From Planctomycetota bacterium (lineage in GTDB: Bacteria; Planctomycetota; UBA1135; GCA-002686595), in contig VGYZ01000020.1 in NCBI GenBank assembly GCA_016872795.1, positions 1 to 52,000 of the forward strand: a stretch of DNA of 52,000 nt, given 5' to 3'. Position 1 is the stretch's first letter; every line of letters begins with the position of its first letter. A model generated the notes under the pieces. The model saw nothing but the letters and a program-made list of their open reading frames with translations, was not told where the DNA came from and searched no databases. The position numbers were made by a program, and so were the translations under genes. Of this stretch, positions 42,909-51,320 are shown one piece after another.

Positions 42909-42953
42909 TTCAGGCGCGCGGCAGAGAGCCGACGGTGGCGGGCATCTGCGGGC

Positions 42954-43220
42954 TCACAGGCAGCCGCCTCCGAGGGCGCAGCGGATGGCGCCGACGAGCG
43001 CGAAGAGCACTCCCAGAACGGTCGCCACGAGGTGCAGCTGGGCGTTGGCGCTGCGCCCAGTCGCGGGGTCGCGATCGGTGACGAGGCCGAGCACTCCGGC
43101 GGCCGCGGTCGCGAGCGAGAGCGGGACCGCGAGCCAGTTGATGCAACCGAGGCAGCAGGGGAGCCCAGCGGTGGTCGCGAGCGCGGAGAGGACAATCAGG
43201 ACGAGCGAGGCGGTCGACAT
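42954..43220 (-). CDS. Small membrane protein with Cys-rich N-terminal helix
   Basis: This 88-residue protein has two to three membrane helices (SLVLIVLSALATTAGLPCCL; WLAVPLSLATAAAGVLGLV; HLVATVLGVLFALVGAIRC). A Cys-rich CCLGCINW motif lies in or near the first helix and a final CALGGGC at the end. The layout recalls DUF4190/CD225-like small membrane proteins, which frequently pair with DUF2752 genes. Its ATG overlaps the stop of the DUF2752 gene by one base (TGATG), so it is translationally coupled. No function is established. Confidence 0.75.
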   Translation of the reverse strand: MSTASLVLIVLSALATTAGLPCCLGCINWLAVPLSLATAAAGVLGLVTDRDPATGRSANAQLHLVATVLGVLFALVGAIRCALGGGCL

Positions 43221-43537
43221 CAGGAGGCCCGCTCCCGCGGGCAGAGGAGGCGTGGGGCGAGCAGCGGGCCGGCGAGCGCGGTGGCCCAGAACGCGGGGTA
43301 GGCGAGCGCGACCAGCGGGTTGAAGGCGAGCGCGCGCTCGAGCTCGCCGTGGCTCGCGGCCGTGAAGGCGCGCGAGAGGCCGCACAGCAGGCAGCCCGGG
43401 CAGGGAACCGGCTCGAGTCCGACGAGACGCCACGGTGCGCCCGCAGCCATGGCCTCGACGCTGAAGACGAAGCTCGCCACCAGCGCCGCGGCGGCGAGCG
43501 GCGCGAGCGCGGCGAGAGACGAGGCACGGGGGTGCAC
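43220..43537 (-). CDS. DUF2752 family membrane protein
   Basis: This 105-residue protein has an N-terminal helix (LAALAPLAAAALVASFVFSV), then the DUF2752 motif PCPGCLLCGLSRAFTAASHGELERALAFNPL and a second helix (ALAYPAFWATALAGPLLAP). The CPGCxxxGLxRA segment with an NPL after it is the family signature. DUF2752 proteins are small, widespread membrane proteins of unknown function, often next to TM2/CD225-like proteins, as here. It is upstream of its partner in a two-gene operon. The gap to dapA (43538-43685) holds no clear signal. Confidence 0.85.
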   Translation of the reverse strand: MHPRASSLAALAPLAAAALVASFVFSVEAMAAGAPWRLVGLEPVPCPGCLLCGLSRAFTAASHGELERALAFNPLVALAYPAFWATALAGPLLAPRLLCPRERAS

Positions 43538-43685
43538 TACAGCGCGCGCTCCGCCGCGTTACATGCGCACGGCACGCTCGAGCCCGTCTGCGATGTTGGC
43601 CCAGGGGATCGCGACGCAACAGGTGGCCCTCACTCGGGCGCCGCACCGAACCCCTGCGCGCGGAGACGCCTGCGGCGAAAGACCG

Positions 43686-44585
43686 CTAGGCGCGCACGGC
43701 GGGCTCGAGCAGGCCGGCTTCGGAGAGCGTGGCGAGCAAGCGGGCGCGGCTCTCGGGCGCGAGCGCCACGAGTGGCAGGCGCACATCCTCGCGCATCCAT
43801 CCCATGCGCGCGAGCGCCGTCTTGACCGGCACGGGGTTGGTCTCGACGAACAGGTCGCGACACAGGGGCGCGAGCCAGGCGACCAGTTCGGAGGTGCGCT
43901 GCGCATCGCCGCCAGGCCGTGCGACGCGGCAGAGCTCGGCCACTTCGGTGGGGGCGAGGTTGGCGACGACGCCGATCACGCCGGTGCCGCCGAGCGCCAT
44001 GAAGCCGGCGATCAGCGCGTCTTCGCCGGCCACGAGGTCGATGTCGCAGGCCGCGCGAACTTCGCGCGCGCGCTCGAGAGATCCCGAGGCCTCTTTCAGC
44101 GCCACGGCGCGGGGGGCGCGCGCGCGGATCGCGGCCACTGTGGCGGGCGTGAGGTCGCAGCCGGTGCGCGACGGCACATTGTAGAGCACGAGCGGCAGCT
44201 CGCTCGCATCCGCGATCGCGCAGAAGTGCGCCAAGAGGCCCGCCTGCGTGGGCTTGTTGTAGTAGGGCGTGACGACGAGCGCGGCGTCCGCGCCCGCGGA
44301 CTGCGCGAAGCGCGCGAGCTCGATCGACTGCGCGGTGTTGTTCGTGCCGATGCCCGCGACCACGGGGATGCGACCGCGCGCGCGCTCGCTCGTGCGCTCG
44401 ATCACGCTGCGGCGCTCGTAGTCCGAGAGCGTCGCGCCTTCGCCCGTGGTGCCGACTGCGACGAGGCCATCGGAGCCCTGCTCGACATGCCAGTCGACGA
44501 GGCGCTCGAGCGCGGCGTAGTCGACATCGGTGCCGGAGAACGGTGTAGGAAGCGCAACATAGCTGCCGTGCAGGCGCCAGCTCAT
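43686..44585 (-). CDS. dapA: 4-hydroxy-tetrahydrodipicolinate synthase DapA
   Basis: This 299-residue protein carries the DapA signature: GTTGEG (45-50), the Schiff-base Lys164 in VALKEASGS, Tyr135 and Arg140 in LYNVPSRTG, and the early SYVALPTPFSG. It condenses pyruvate and aspartate-4-semialdehyde in the first committed step of lysine and meso-diaminopimelate synthesis. DAP is the usual peptidoglycan cross-linker in Gram-negative cell walls, in keeping with a diderm. The ATG overlaps the pdxJ stop as ATGA. NAL/KDG-aldolase relatives share the fold, but the Tyr-Arg pair in this context supports DapA. Confidence 0.94.
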   Translation of the reverse strand: MSWRLHGSYVALPTPFSGTDVDYAALERLVDWHVEQGSDGLVAVGTTGEGATLSDYERRSVIERTSERARGRIPVVAGIGTNNTAQSIELARFAQSAGADAALVVTPYYNKPTQAGLLAHFCAIADASELPLVLYNVPSRTGCDLTPATVAAIRARAPRAVALKEASGSLERAREVRAACDIDLVAGEDALIAGFMALGGTGVIGVVANLAPTEVAELCRVARPGGDAQRTSELVAWLAPLCRDLFVETNPVPVKTALARMGWMREDVRLPLVALAPESRARLLATLSEAGLLEPAVRA

Positions 44586-45310
44586 CGAGCGCTGCTCCCG
44601 CTCGCCATGGCGGCGAGCATCTCGCGGATCGCCGCGTCGACGCCGACGAACAGCGAGTGCGCCACGATCGCAAAACCGATGTTGAGTTCCTCGACACCCG
44701 CGATTCCAGCGACGGGCGCGACATTGCGGTAGTCGAGGCCGTGACCCGCGTTGACGCGCAGTCCGCACTCGCGCGCGAAGGCCGTGCCGGTGACGAGCCG
44801 TTCGAGCTCGCGCTTGCGAGCGTCGCCCTGCGCATTCGCGTAGCAGCCCGTGTGCAGCTCGATGAACGGTGCCCCGCTGTCGGCCGCGGCCACGATCTGC
44901 TCGCGATCCGCGTCGATGAAGAGGCTGACCGCGCCGCCCTCGGCTGCGAGCTCGCGCGTCACGCGCGCCACGCGCTGCGCTTCCGCGCGCACATCGAGTC
45001 CGCCCTCGGTCGTGATCTCCGCGCGCGACTCGGGCACGAGGCAAAAGGCCTCGGCTCCGCTCTTGCGCGCGATCGCGACCATCTCGTCGTCGAGCGAGCA
45101 CTCGAGGTTGAGCAGCGTGCGAAGCGCGCGCCGCAGCGCGACGACATCCGCATCCTGCATGTGGCGACGGTCCTTGCGCAGGTGGCAGGTGATGCCCTGC
45201 GCTCCGGCGCGCTCGGCGCGCAGCGCCCACTCGACGGGATCGGGGAAGGCCTCGCGCCGTGCTTGGCGGAGAGTCGCGATGTGATCGACATTGACATGCA
45301 GTCTGACCAT
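44582..45310 (-). CDS. pdxJ: Pyridoxine 5'-phosphate synthase PdxJ
   Basis: This 242-residue protein has the complete PdxJ pattern: VNVDHIATLRQARREAFPDP, His43 in TCHLRKDRRHMQD, catalytic Glu70 in NLECS, and His190 in NAGHGLDYRNV, followed by ELNIGFAIVAHSLFVG. It closes the pyridoxine ring from 3-amino-1-hydroxyacetone phosphate and deoxyxylulose 5-phosphate, so the DXP-dependent vitamin B6 pathway is used. It is coupled to dapA by a 4-bp overlap. Divergent from it lies a squalene-cyclase-like toroid gene. Confidence 0.96.
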   Translation of the reverse strand: MVRLHVNVDHIATLRQARREAFPDPVEWALRAERAGAQGITCHLRKDRRHMQDADVVALRRALRTLLNLECSLDDEMVAIARKSGAEAFCLVPESRAEITTEGGLDVRAEAQRVARVTRELAAEGGAVSLFIDADREQIVAAADSGAPFIELHTGCYANAQGDARKRELERLVTGTAFARECGLRVNAGHGLDYRNVAPVAGIAGVEELNIGFAIVAHSLFVGVDAAIREMLAAMASGSSAR

Positions 45311-45445
45311 CGGATCGAGCCCGGATTGTACGCGCGCGGCCAGCTCGGCCCGAGCGGCAGCAGGCCATTCGTGCGGGCGGAATGGAGGGCGCGGTGGACT
45401 CCGGCCGGGGTGGGGGACTACCGTGCGTGCGTGGAGGCGCCCTCG

Positions 45446-46615
45446 ATGTTCGTCTTGTCGCATGTTCTCGCCCTCGCCTGCCCGCCGGTGCCGCCCCCGC
45501 AGGAGCCGGTCGAGACCGCGGGCAAGGTGGCCGAGCTGGTGGTCGATGCGGACGAGGCGCGCACCCGCGTCGGCCGCGCGGCGGACTGGCTGCTCTCGAG
45601 CCAGCGTCCCGACGGCGCCTGGGGCGCGGGCGCCATCGACTCGGTGCAGTTCACGGGCTTCTCGGTCGAGACCTACTATGTCTTCCAGTACGCGGCCAAT
45701 TCGCTCGCGTTCCTCGCGCTGCTCTCGGTCGACGCCACGCCGGAGCGCGACGCGGCGGCGATGCGCGCGCTCGAGTGGTTGCTCGCCTCGCGCCTGCCCA
45801 AGCGCGGCAACGACTGGGATGTCGACTGCACATGGGCCGCGCTGTACGGATTTCAGGCCATGGTCGCCGCGTCGGACGACCCGCGCTTCCAGACCGAAGC
45901 CCTGTGGGAGCGTGTCAACGCGCGCGGCGCGGACCTCTACGCGCTGCTCGAGAACAACCAGGAGCCGCTCGGCGGCTGGGGCTACTACGAAGGTCCGGTG
46001 GTCTCGAACCGCCCGACATGGAGCACCTCGTTCGCGACGGCGTGCGTGATTCCGGCGCTGGTGCGCGCGCAGGGCATGGGCTGGAAGGTCGATCCCGAGG
46101 TCGCCGCGCGCGCCGTGCGCTATGTCGATCGCTGTCGCCTGCCCGACGGCGGCGTGATGTACGACCTGCGGCCGCTGCCGCGCCGACCGGGCGAGTCGAT
46201 CGACAATGTCAAGGGCAGCCTCGGCCGCATCCAGGTCGCGAACTGGGCCCTGCGGCGCGCGGGATTGGCCTCGGTGACGGACGAGCGCCTGCGCGAGGGA
46301 CTCGAGGCGTTCTTCGAGCACCACAAGTTCCTCGATGTCGCGCGCATGCGGCCGATCCCGCACGAGGCCTACTACGCCAACGCCGCGTACTTCTACATGT
46401 TCGCGCACTGCTACGCCGCGCAGGCGATCAACGAGCTGCCCGAGCCCGAGCGCGCCGGCTGGCATCGCCGGCTGCGCGCGCACCTCGCCAAGATCCAGTG
46501 GGACGACGGCTCGAGCCTCGACTTCCCCAACATGAGCTGCATGCAGACTGCCGGCACCGCCTTCTCGATCCTCGCCTTTCAGGCCGGAATTCCCGGCGCG
46601 AAGGCGACTCTCTAG
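45446..46615 (+). CDS. Exported prenyltransferase/squalene-cyclase-like alpha/alpha-toroid protein
   Basis: This 389-residue protein opens with a hydrophobic segment (FVLSHVLALACPP) that looks like a signal. The body holds repeated helical pairs with QW-like motifs (SSQRPDGAWGAG; NNQEPLGGWGYYEG; CRLPDGGVMYDLRPLP) typical of the alpha/alpha toroid of squalene cyclases and prenyltransferases. There is no DxDD cyclase motif, so it is probably not a terpene cyclase. It closes with an HxAQAINELPEPERAGW-type block shared with the paralogue at 49349 (there HGYAAQAIEFLPEAER). A GTG five codons upstream could also be the start. Confidence 0.8.
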   Translation: MFVLSHVLALACPPVPPPQEPVETAGKVAELVVDADEARTRVGRAADWLLSSQRPDGAWGAGAIDSVQFTGFSVETYYVFQYAANSLAFLALLSVDATPERDAAAMRALEWLLASRLPKRGNDWDVDCTWAALYGFQAMVAASDDPRFQTEALWERVNARGADLYALLENNQEPLGGWGYYEGPVVSNRPTWSTSFATACVIPALVRAQGMGWKVDPEVAARAVRYVDRCRLPDGGVMYDLRPLPRRPGESIDNVKGSLGRIQVANWALRRAGLASVTDERLREGLEAFFEHHKFLDVARMRPIPHEAYYANAAYFYMFAHCYAAQAINELPEPERAGWHRRLRAHLAKIQWDDGSSLDFPNMSCMQTAGTAFSILAFQAGIPGAKATL

Positions 46616-46639
46616 CGCCACCGCAACCTATCACATCCC

Positions 46640-47476
46640 ATGAAGCACCTTCCGTACCGACGCTTGTCGCTCTGCGCGGCGATGTTCCTCGCCACCGGCT
46701 GTGCCGCTAGCTCCGGGGTCACGACTACGCACACACCGACGAGTGCCCTGACCGAGGCTGCCCCGACCGAGGCAACGGCGAGCGCGCCGACGAAGCCCGA
46801 GGACGAGCTGGAGCAGCGCAAGAAGGTGCGCGCGGTCGAGGCGGCGAGGCTCGAGCTCGACATCGCCAAGCTCGCGGCGGACAGCGCGCGTGCGGGCGCC
46901 AAGGCGGCGGTGGGTGCGGCCGAGCGCGAGCTCAACGCGGTCAAGGCCGAGCGCGAGCACTTCAAGAAGGTCACCGTGGCGCTCGAACTCGACGCGGCGG
47001 GACTCGGCGTCGACCGCGCGAAGCAGTCCCTGCTCGAGAGCGAGCAGGAGCTCGAGGAGCTCCAGCGCATGTACGAGGCGGAGACCTTCGCCGAGGCCAC
47101 CAAGGAGCTCGTGCTCGCGCGCGGCAAGGCGCGGCTGGAGATGGTCAAACGCGACCTCGACCTCGAGCAGCGCAAGCTCGAGCAGCTCAAGGGCTTCGAG
47201 CACAAGAAGCGCGACCGCGAGCTGGGCGAACGCGAGACCAAGGCCAAGCTGGCGCTCGAGGCAGCCAAGTCGGCGGCCAAGAAGACCGACCTCGAGCAGC
47301 GCCTCGCGCTCACGCGCGCCGAGCACGCCTTGGAGGATGCCGAGCGCGCCGCGTCGCCGGTGCCCAAGACCGACTCCAAGACTGCTCCGAACGCCGACGA
47401 GAAGCCGACGGGGAAGACCCCGGCCCCAGGGAGCTTCGACCAGCAGGCCGAAACTCCCGCGAAGAAGGGCGGCTAG
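46640..47476 (+). CDS. Coiled-coil lipoprotein
   Basis: This 278-residue protein has a lipobox-like FLATGC (Cys21), a Thr/Ala-rich linker (residues 22-55), and one long highly charged coiled coil (~60-235) rich in Lys, Glu and Leu (for example LEQRKKVRAVEAARLELDIAKL and ERETKAKLALEAAKSAAKK). A disordered tail follows. It should be an outer- or inner-membrane-anchored rod in the periplasm. No enzymatic motif is present, and the function is unknown. It follows the toroid gene by 24 bp. Confidence 0.72.
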   Translation: MKHLPYRRLSLCAAMFLATGCAASSGVTTTHTPTSALTEAAPTEATASAPTKPEDELEQRKKVRAVEAARLELDIAKLAADSARAGAKAAVGAAERELNAVKAEREHFKKVTVALELDAAGLGVDRAKQSLLESEQELEELQRMYEAETFAEATKELVLARGKARLEMVKRDLDLEQRKLEQLKGFEHKKRDRELGERETKAKLALEAAKSAAKKTDLEQRLALTRAEHALEDAERAASPVPKTDSKTAPNADEKPTGKTPAPGSFDQQAETPAKKGG

Positions 47477-47521
47477 AACCGAGTTTTGGGCCTGCGCCGC
47501 GCGCTCGCGCGCAGCTTTCAT

Positions 47522-47548
47522 GGGGCGGACGCTGACGCGTCGCTCCCC
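47522..47548 (+). terminator. Hairpin with a short T-tract upstream of rsmD
   Basis: GACGC/GCGTC arms (47528-47532, 47537-47541), extended by GGGG/CCCC, are followed by GTTTCTGT. It lies between the coiled-coil lipoprotein gene and rsmD. A second CTGCGC/GCGCAG hairpin is at 47492-47514. Either could end the upstream transcript. Confidence 0.45.
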
Positions 47549-47574
47549 GTTTCTGTAGACTCTTCCGACCTGCC

Positions 47575-48141
47575 ATGCGGATCATTGCCGGAGAACACCG
47601 CGGACGCTTGCTCAAGACCCCTGATGGCATGGGCACCCGCCCGATGCTCGACCGCGTGCGCGAAGCGGTCTTTTCGACGATCGGGGAGCGCGTCATCGAC
47701 GCGCGCGTGCTCGACCTGTTCGCGGGCACGGGCAGCCTCGGTCTCGAGGCCCTGAGCCGCGGCGCCCTCGAGGCCCGCCTCGTGGAGCGCGACCCGCGCG
47801 TGCTCGACCTCCTGCGCCGCAATGTCGAGGACCTCGCCCTCGAGGACCGCGGCGAGATCGTCGCGGCCGACGCGCTCGCCACCCGCTCTTGGGGCGGTTC
47901 CGACGCGCGCTTCGAACTCGTGTTCTTCGATTCGCCGTACCCGATGCTCGAAACCGGCAAGACGCGCACGGCGATCTTCGCGGCGCTCGAGAAGCTCGTC
48001 ACCGAGCGGATCGTGTCGAAGGGGCTGGTCGTGTTCCACGCGCCCAAGGACGGCGTGCAGGAAAACGAGTTCGCGCCCAAGATCAAGGTCGAGCTGCGCG
48101 AGTACGGCACCAACGCGATCTTCTATCTGGAGCGCAAGTGA
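47575..48141 (+). CDS. rsmD: 16S rRNA (guanine966-N2)-methyltransferase RsmD-like
   Basis: This 188-residue protein matches RsmD from the first residues: MRIIAGEHRGRLLKTP, TRPMLDRVREAVFS, and motif I LDLFAGTGSLGLEALSRGA (47-64), where S-adenosylmethionine binds. Motif IV reads FDSPY (118-122) instead of the usual DPPY. RsmD methylates N2 of G966 in 16S rRNA during 30S assembly. The substitution of the first Pro by Ser is unusual for this motif; the Asp, second Pro and Tyr are kept, so the enzyme may still be active. The stop overlaps nagA (GTGA). Confidence 0.92.
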   Translation: MRIIAGEHRGRLLKTPDGMGTRPMLDRVREAVFSTIGERVIDARVLDLFAGTGSLGLEALSRGALEARLVERDPRVLDLLRRNVEDLALEDRGEIVAADALATRSWGGSDARFELVFFDSPYPMLETGKTRTAIFAALEKLVTERIVSKGLVVFHAPKDGVQENEFAPKIKVELREYGTNAIFYLERK

Positions 48142-49319
48142 CGGAGCTCGCCGGGCGACCGCTGGCCGGTCGTCTGTGGACCGGTCGTCTGCTGGTCGGC
48201 GGGCGGCTGGTTCCGGGGGCGCTGCGAGTCGCCGAGGGCAAGATCGAGAGCCTCGACCTGCGCGACGCGCGCGCGGGCGATGCCGAGTTGCCGATCATCG
48301 CGCCCGGGCTGGTCGATCTGCACATCCACGGCTATGGCGGGTGCGATCCGGTCGAGCAGCTCTCCGGCATGGCGCGCGCGCTCGCGCTCGCCGGCACCAC
48401 GGCCTTCCAGCCCACGCTGTTCCCCTCCGAGCCCACGGTGCAGGGCGGCGTGTGCGAGCGCTCTTGGAAGGCGGCGCAGGCGCTGCGTGGCCCGGTCGCG
48501 CGCGCGGTCGGTCTGCACCTCGAAGGACCGTTCGTGAATCCCGAGCGCGCGGGCGCCCTGCCGCGCCACGACCTCGCCGAGCCTTCGCTCGCGGCGCTGC
48601 GCGCGATCCTCGGTCCGGCGACGGGCGACGGGCGCGGGGTGCGCACGGTGACGCTCGCGCCGGAGCTGCGCGGCTCGGCGGAGCTCGTGGCGGAGCTCGT
48701 GCGCTGCGGCGTGCGCGTCTCGCTCGGCCACAGCAAGGCCACTGCGGAAGAGTCGCGCATGGCTGCGCGCGCGGGCGCGAGCGGCGCCACGCACCTCTTC
48801 AACGCCATGAACGGCATCCACCATCGCGAGGTCGGGCTCGCGGGCTTCGCGCTGATCGAGCGCGCGCTCTACGCGGAGATCATCGGAGACCTTGTGCACG
48901 TCGGGGGCGAGGCTATCGAGCTCGCGCTCGCGGCGCGCGGCCCGCAGGGGCTGGCGCTGGTGAGCGACGCGCTGCGCGGGGCCGGGACGGGCTGCGACGT
49001 GTTCCACTCGCACGGCCGCGACCACCTGATCGACGACGGCACGGCCTACTACCCGCCGGGGCCGGGGCGGGCGGAACGCCAGCTCGCGGGGACGGCGATG
49101 GGGCAACTCGACATGGTGCGGCGACTGGTGAAGCGCGGCGTGGTCGGGCTCGAGGAGGCGCTCGCGATGGCGAGCGAGACGCCGGCGCGCGCGCTCGGGC
49201 TCGAACGCGAGATCGGCGTGCTGGCGGCGGGCGCGCGCGCGGACCTGATCGTGCTGCGCGGGCCGGAGCTCGAGCTCGAGGATGTGCTCGTCGGCGGCGA
49301 ATCGGCGCTGCGCGGTTAG
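48138..49319 (+). CDS. nagA: N-acetylglucosamine-6-phosphate deacetylase NagA
   Basis: This 393-residue protein has the NagA amidohydrolase layout: DLHIHG (His62, His64), metal ligand Glu129 in LHLEGPFVNPERAGA, His198 in SLGHSKAT, His219 in THLFNAMNGIHHRE, and catalytic Asp277 in ALVSDAL. It removes acetate from GlcNAc-6-P, feeding amino-sugar recycling. The start GTG overlaps rsmD's stop, an unusual pairing for the enzyme and probably a simple operon fusion. The C-terminal ARADLIVLRGPELELEDVLVGGE is the normal amidohydrolase end. Confidence 0.94.
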   Translation: MTELAGRPLAGRLWTGRLLVGGRLVPGALRVAEGKIESLDLRDARAGDAELPIIAPGLVDLHIHGYGGCDPVEQLSGMARALALAGTTAFQPTLFPSEPTVQGGVCERSWKAAQALRGPVARAVGLHLEGPFVNPERAGALPRHDLAEPSLAALRAILGPATGDGRGVRTVTLAPELRGSAELVAELVRCGVRVSLGHSKATAEESRMAARAGASGATHLFNAMNGIHHREVGLAGFALIERALYAEIIGDLVHVGGEAIELALAARGPQGLALVSDALRGAGTGCDVFHSHGRDHLIDDGTAYYPPGPGRAERQLAGTAMGQLDMVRRLVKRGVVGLEEALAMASETPARALGLEREIGVLAAGARADLIVLRGPELELEDVLVGGESALRG

Positions 49320-49348
49320 GCTATCGGGGTCCTTCGAGAGGCCCCCCG

Positions 49349-50527
49349 ATGATCGCATCCGCGCTGCTCCTGTCGCTCGTTCCGTCCGTCGTCACGCTCG
49401 CTCCGCAGGAGCCCGAGCCGAAGAAGAAGCTGCCCAGCGTCGAGTCGGCGGCGAAAAAGGCGCACGCGCTGCTCGTCGAGCTGCAGGAGAACCTCTCCGA
49501 TCCGAAGGGGACGGAGCGCGAGTGGCCCTACGAGGGCGTGTACCGCGAGAAGGGGCAGATTCCCGTCGGTTATCGCGTCGGCGGCACCGCGATTTCCGCG
49601 TGGGCGCTGGTCGAGTCTCCGCAGCACGCGAAGTCGAAGGAGTCGCAGGCGGCCGTGGCGCGCGCCGTCGACTTCCTGTTCGAGACGCTCGAGGATCCGG
49701 CGATGTCGGCGGGCTTCAACGGCGGCTACGACGTGCGCGGCTGGGGCCATGCTTACGCGCTGCAACTCTTCCTGCGGCTGCGCGCGGAGAAGCTCGTGCC
49801 GAAGGGCAAGGAACAGGCGCTCGACGCGTGGGTGAAGCGCTTGGTCGAGGTCCTGCACACGACCGAGATCGTCGAGACGGGCGGCTGGAACTACTCGCGG
49901 CCCGGCGGGGGAGCGAAGCGCGCTCCGGCGTCGCCGTTCATGACGGCCCCGACCTTGATCGCGCTGTTCGAGGCGCACAAGCAGGGCGAGAGCGTCGATG
50001 CGAGCGTGATCGCGCGCGCGCTCGATGCGCTCGAGACGTGTCGCACCGAGGCCGGCGCGATTCCCTACAACACGCTCGCCAAGAAAGACGAGTGGCCGGG
50101 CGCGATCGGTCGCTCGCCGATCACCGAGTGCGTGCTCGTGCTCGCCGGTCGCGGCAGCGTCGACAATGTGCGTCGCTCGCTCGACAACTTCCTCGAACAC
50201 TGGGAGTGGCTCGAGAAGCGCCGCAAGGGCACGGGCACGCACGTGCCGCCCTACGGCGTCGCGCCCTACTACTTCTTCTACGCGCACGGCTACGCGGCGC
50301 AGGCGATCGAGTTCCTGCCCGAGGCCGAGCGCGCGAGCTACCGCCAACGCTTCCTCGAGCGCCTGTTTCAGGTGCAGGAAGACTCCGGCGGCTGGAACGA
50401 CCGCATCTTCCCGCGCAGCGAGAACTACGGCACCGCCATGGGCCTGATCGCGCTGCTCGCCCCGACCCTCGCGCGCCCGACCGGCTGGACCCCGCCGCCG
50501 CCCGCCACGCAGGGCGAGTCGAAGTGA
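49349..50527 (+). CDS. Second exported alpha/alpha-toroid (squalene-cyclase-like) protein
   Basis: This 392-residue protein has a signal peptide (SALLLSLVPSVVTLAPQ). Helical toroid repeats follow: AISAWALVESPQHAKSKESQ, NGGYDVRGWGHAYALQLFL, GGWNYSRPGGG, EDSGGWNDRIFPRSENYGTA. It lacks the DxDD motif. The HGYAAQAIEFLPEAERASYR block matches the paralogue at 45446, with which it flanks the lipoprotein-rsmD-nagA segment. Proteins of this fold in Planctomycetota are exported and abundant, with unknown function. It converges with arsC (10 bp between stops). Confidence 0.82.
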   Translation: MIASALLLSLVPSVVTLAPQEPEPKKKLPSVESAAKKAHALLVELQENLSDPKGTEREWPYEGVYREKGQIPVGYRVGGTAISAWALVESPQHAKSKESQAAVARAVDFLFETLEDPAMSAGFNGGYDVRGWGHAYALQLFLRLRAEKLVPKGKEQALDAWVKRLVEVLHTTEIVETGGWNYSRPGGGAKRAPASPFMTAPTLIALFEAHKQGESVDASVIARALDALETCRTEAGAIPYNTLAKKDEWPGAIGRSPITECVLVLAGRGSVDNVRRSLDNFLEHWEWLEKRRKGTGTHVPPYGVAPYYFFYAHGYAAQAIEFLPEAERASYRQRFLERLFQVQEDSGGWNDRIFPRSENYGTAMGLIALLAPTLARPTGWTPPPPATQGESK

Positions 50528-50537
50528 CTGAACGCGG

Positions 50538-50939
50538 CTAGCGCGGCGCGCGCGCGAGCTCGGCGACGCGGGCGCGGATGGAGTCGCGCACGGCGGCAAA
50601 AGCGTCGGCGTCGAGGTGCTTGGGGTCGGGGATCTGCCAGTCCGCGCTCTGGCGGGCGCGCATGTTGGGGCACTCGTCGCCGCAGCCCATGGTGATGGCC
50701 CAGTCCCACTCGAGTTGCGGCACTTCGGCGAGGCCCTTGGAGCTGTGGCGGGCGAGGTCGTAGCCCACGAGGCGCATCGAGGCGATGGCCTTGGGGTTCA
50801 CGCTGCCCGACGGACGCGAGCCGGAGCTGTGCGCGTCGAGGAGCTCCGGGAAGTCGAGCTTGGCGAAGGCCTCGGCCATCTGGCTGCGGCAGGAGTTCTC
50901 GACGCACACGAATAGGACGCGCAGCGCGCTCGGGCTCAT
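50538..50939 (-). CDS. arsC: Arsenate reductase ArsC, low-molecular-weight phosphatase type
   Basis: This 133-residue protein has the LMW-PTP-type ArsC motif [15 protein letters not shown] (Cys12, Cys17, Arg18) and the downstream cysteine pair in MGCGDECP (Cys86, Cys90). These cysteines should relay the disulphide to thioredoxin or a low-molecular-weight thiol. It reduces arsenate to arsenite for export by Acr3. Divergent from arsR with a 42-bp gap, it should share the ArsR-controlled region. Confidence 0.94.
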   Translation of the reverse strand: MSPSALRVLFVCVENSCRSQMAEAFAKLDFPELLDAHSSGSRPSGSVNPKAIASMRLVGYDLARHSSKGLAEVPQLEWDWAITMGCGDECPNMRARQSADWQIPDPKHLDADAFAAVRDSIRARVAELARAPR

Positions 50940-50981
50940 CGGTTGCCTCCGGGGCGGGGATTGTCTTATCGTGCTTCGAGG

Positions 50982-51320
50982 ATGGGGGCCAAGAGCTGTT
51001 GTCCGCCGGCGCGACGCGCGAGCGACTTGCCGCCCCTCACCGGTCCGGCCGGCGAGCGCGAGCTCGCGCGCCTTGCCAAGGTGCTGGGGCACCCCGCGCG
51101 CGTGCGCATCGTGCGCTTTCTGCGCGAACACGAGAGCTGCGTGTGCGGGACCATCGTCGACGAGGTCGGGTTGGCGCAGTCGACGGTGTCCCAGCACCTG
51201 AAGGTGCTGAAAGCCGCCGGCTTCGTGCGCGGCACGGTCTCAGGGCCAAGTATGTGCTCTTGCCTCGAGCCTGCAGTTCTGCAGCGCTTCGAACGGCTCT
51301 TCCGAGGACTGGCGCGATGA
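50982..51320 (+). CDS. arsR: ArsR-family arsenic-responsive repressor
   Basis: This 112-residue protein has the ArsR winged helix ([54 protein letters not shown]). The HESCVCGT segment (Cys53, Cys55) corresponds to the ELCVCDL arsenite-binding helix of ArsR. Extra Cys pairs are at the N-terminus (SCCPP, Cys6/7) and C-terminus (MCSCLE, Cys92/94), which may add a third ligand. Arsenite binding should release it from DNA in the short arsC/arsR gap. The stop overlaps acr3 as ATGA. A TTG 13 codons upstream is a less likely start. Confidence 0.92.
   Translation: MGAKSCCPPARRASDLPPLTGPAGERELARLAKVLGHPARVRIVRFLREHESCVCGTIVDEVGLAQSTVSQHLKVLKAAGFVRGTVSGPSMCSCLEPAVLQRFERLFRGLAR

Noticed and set aside
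42783-42953. CIRCE or HAIR heat-shock operator before clpB
   Set aside because: The inverted repeats present do not contain TTAGCACTC/GAGTGCTAA or CTTGAGT/ACTCAAG arms.
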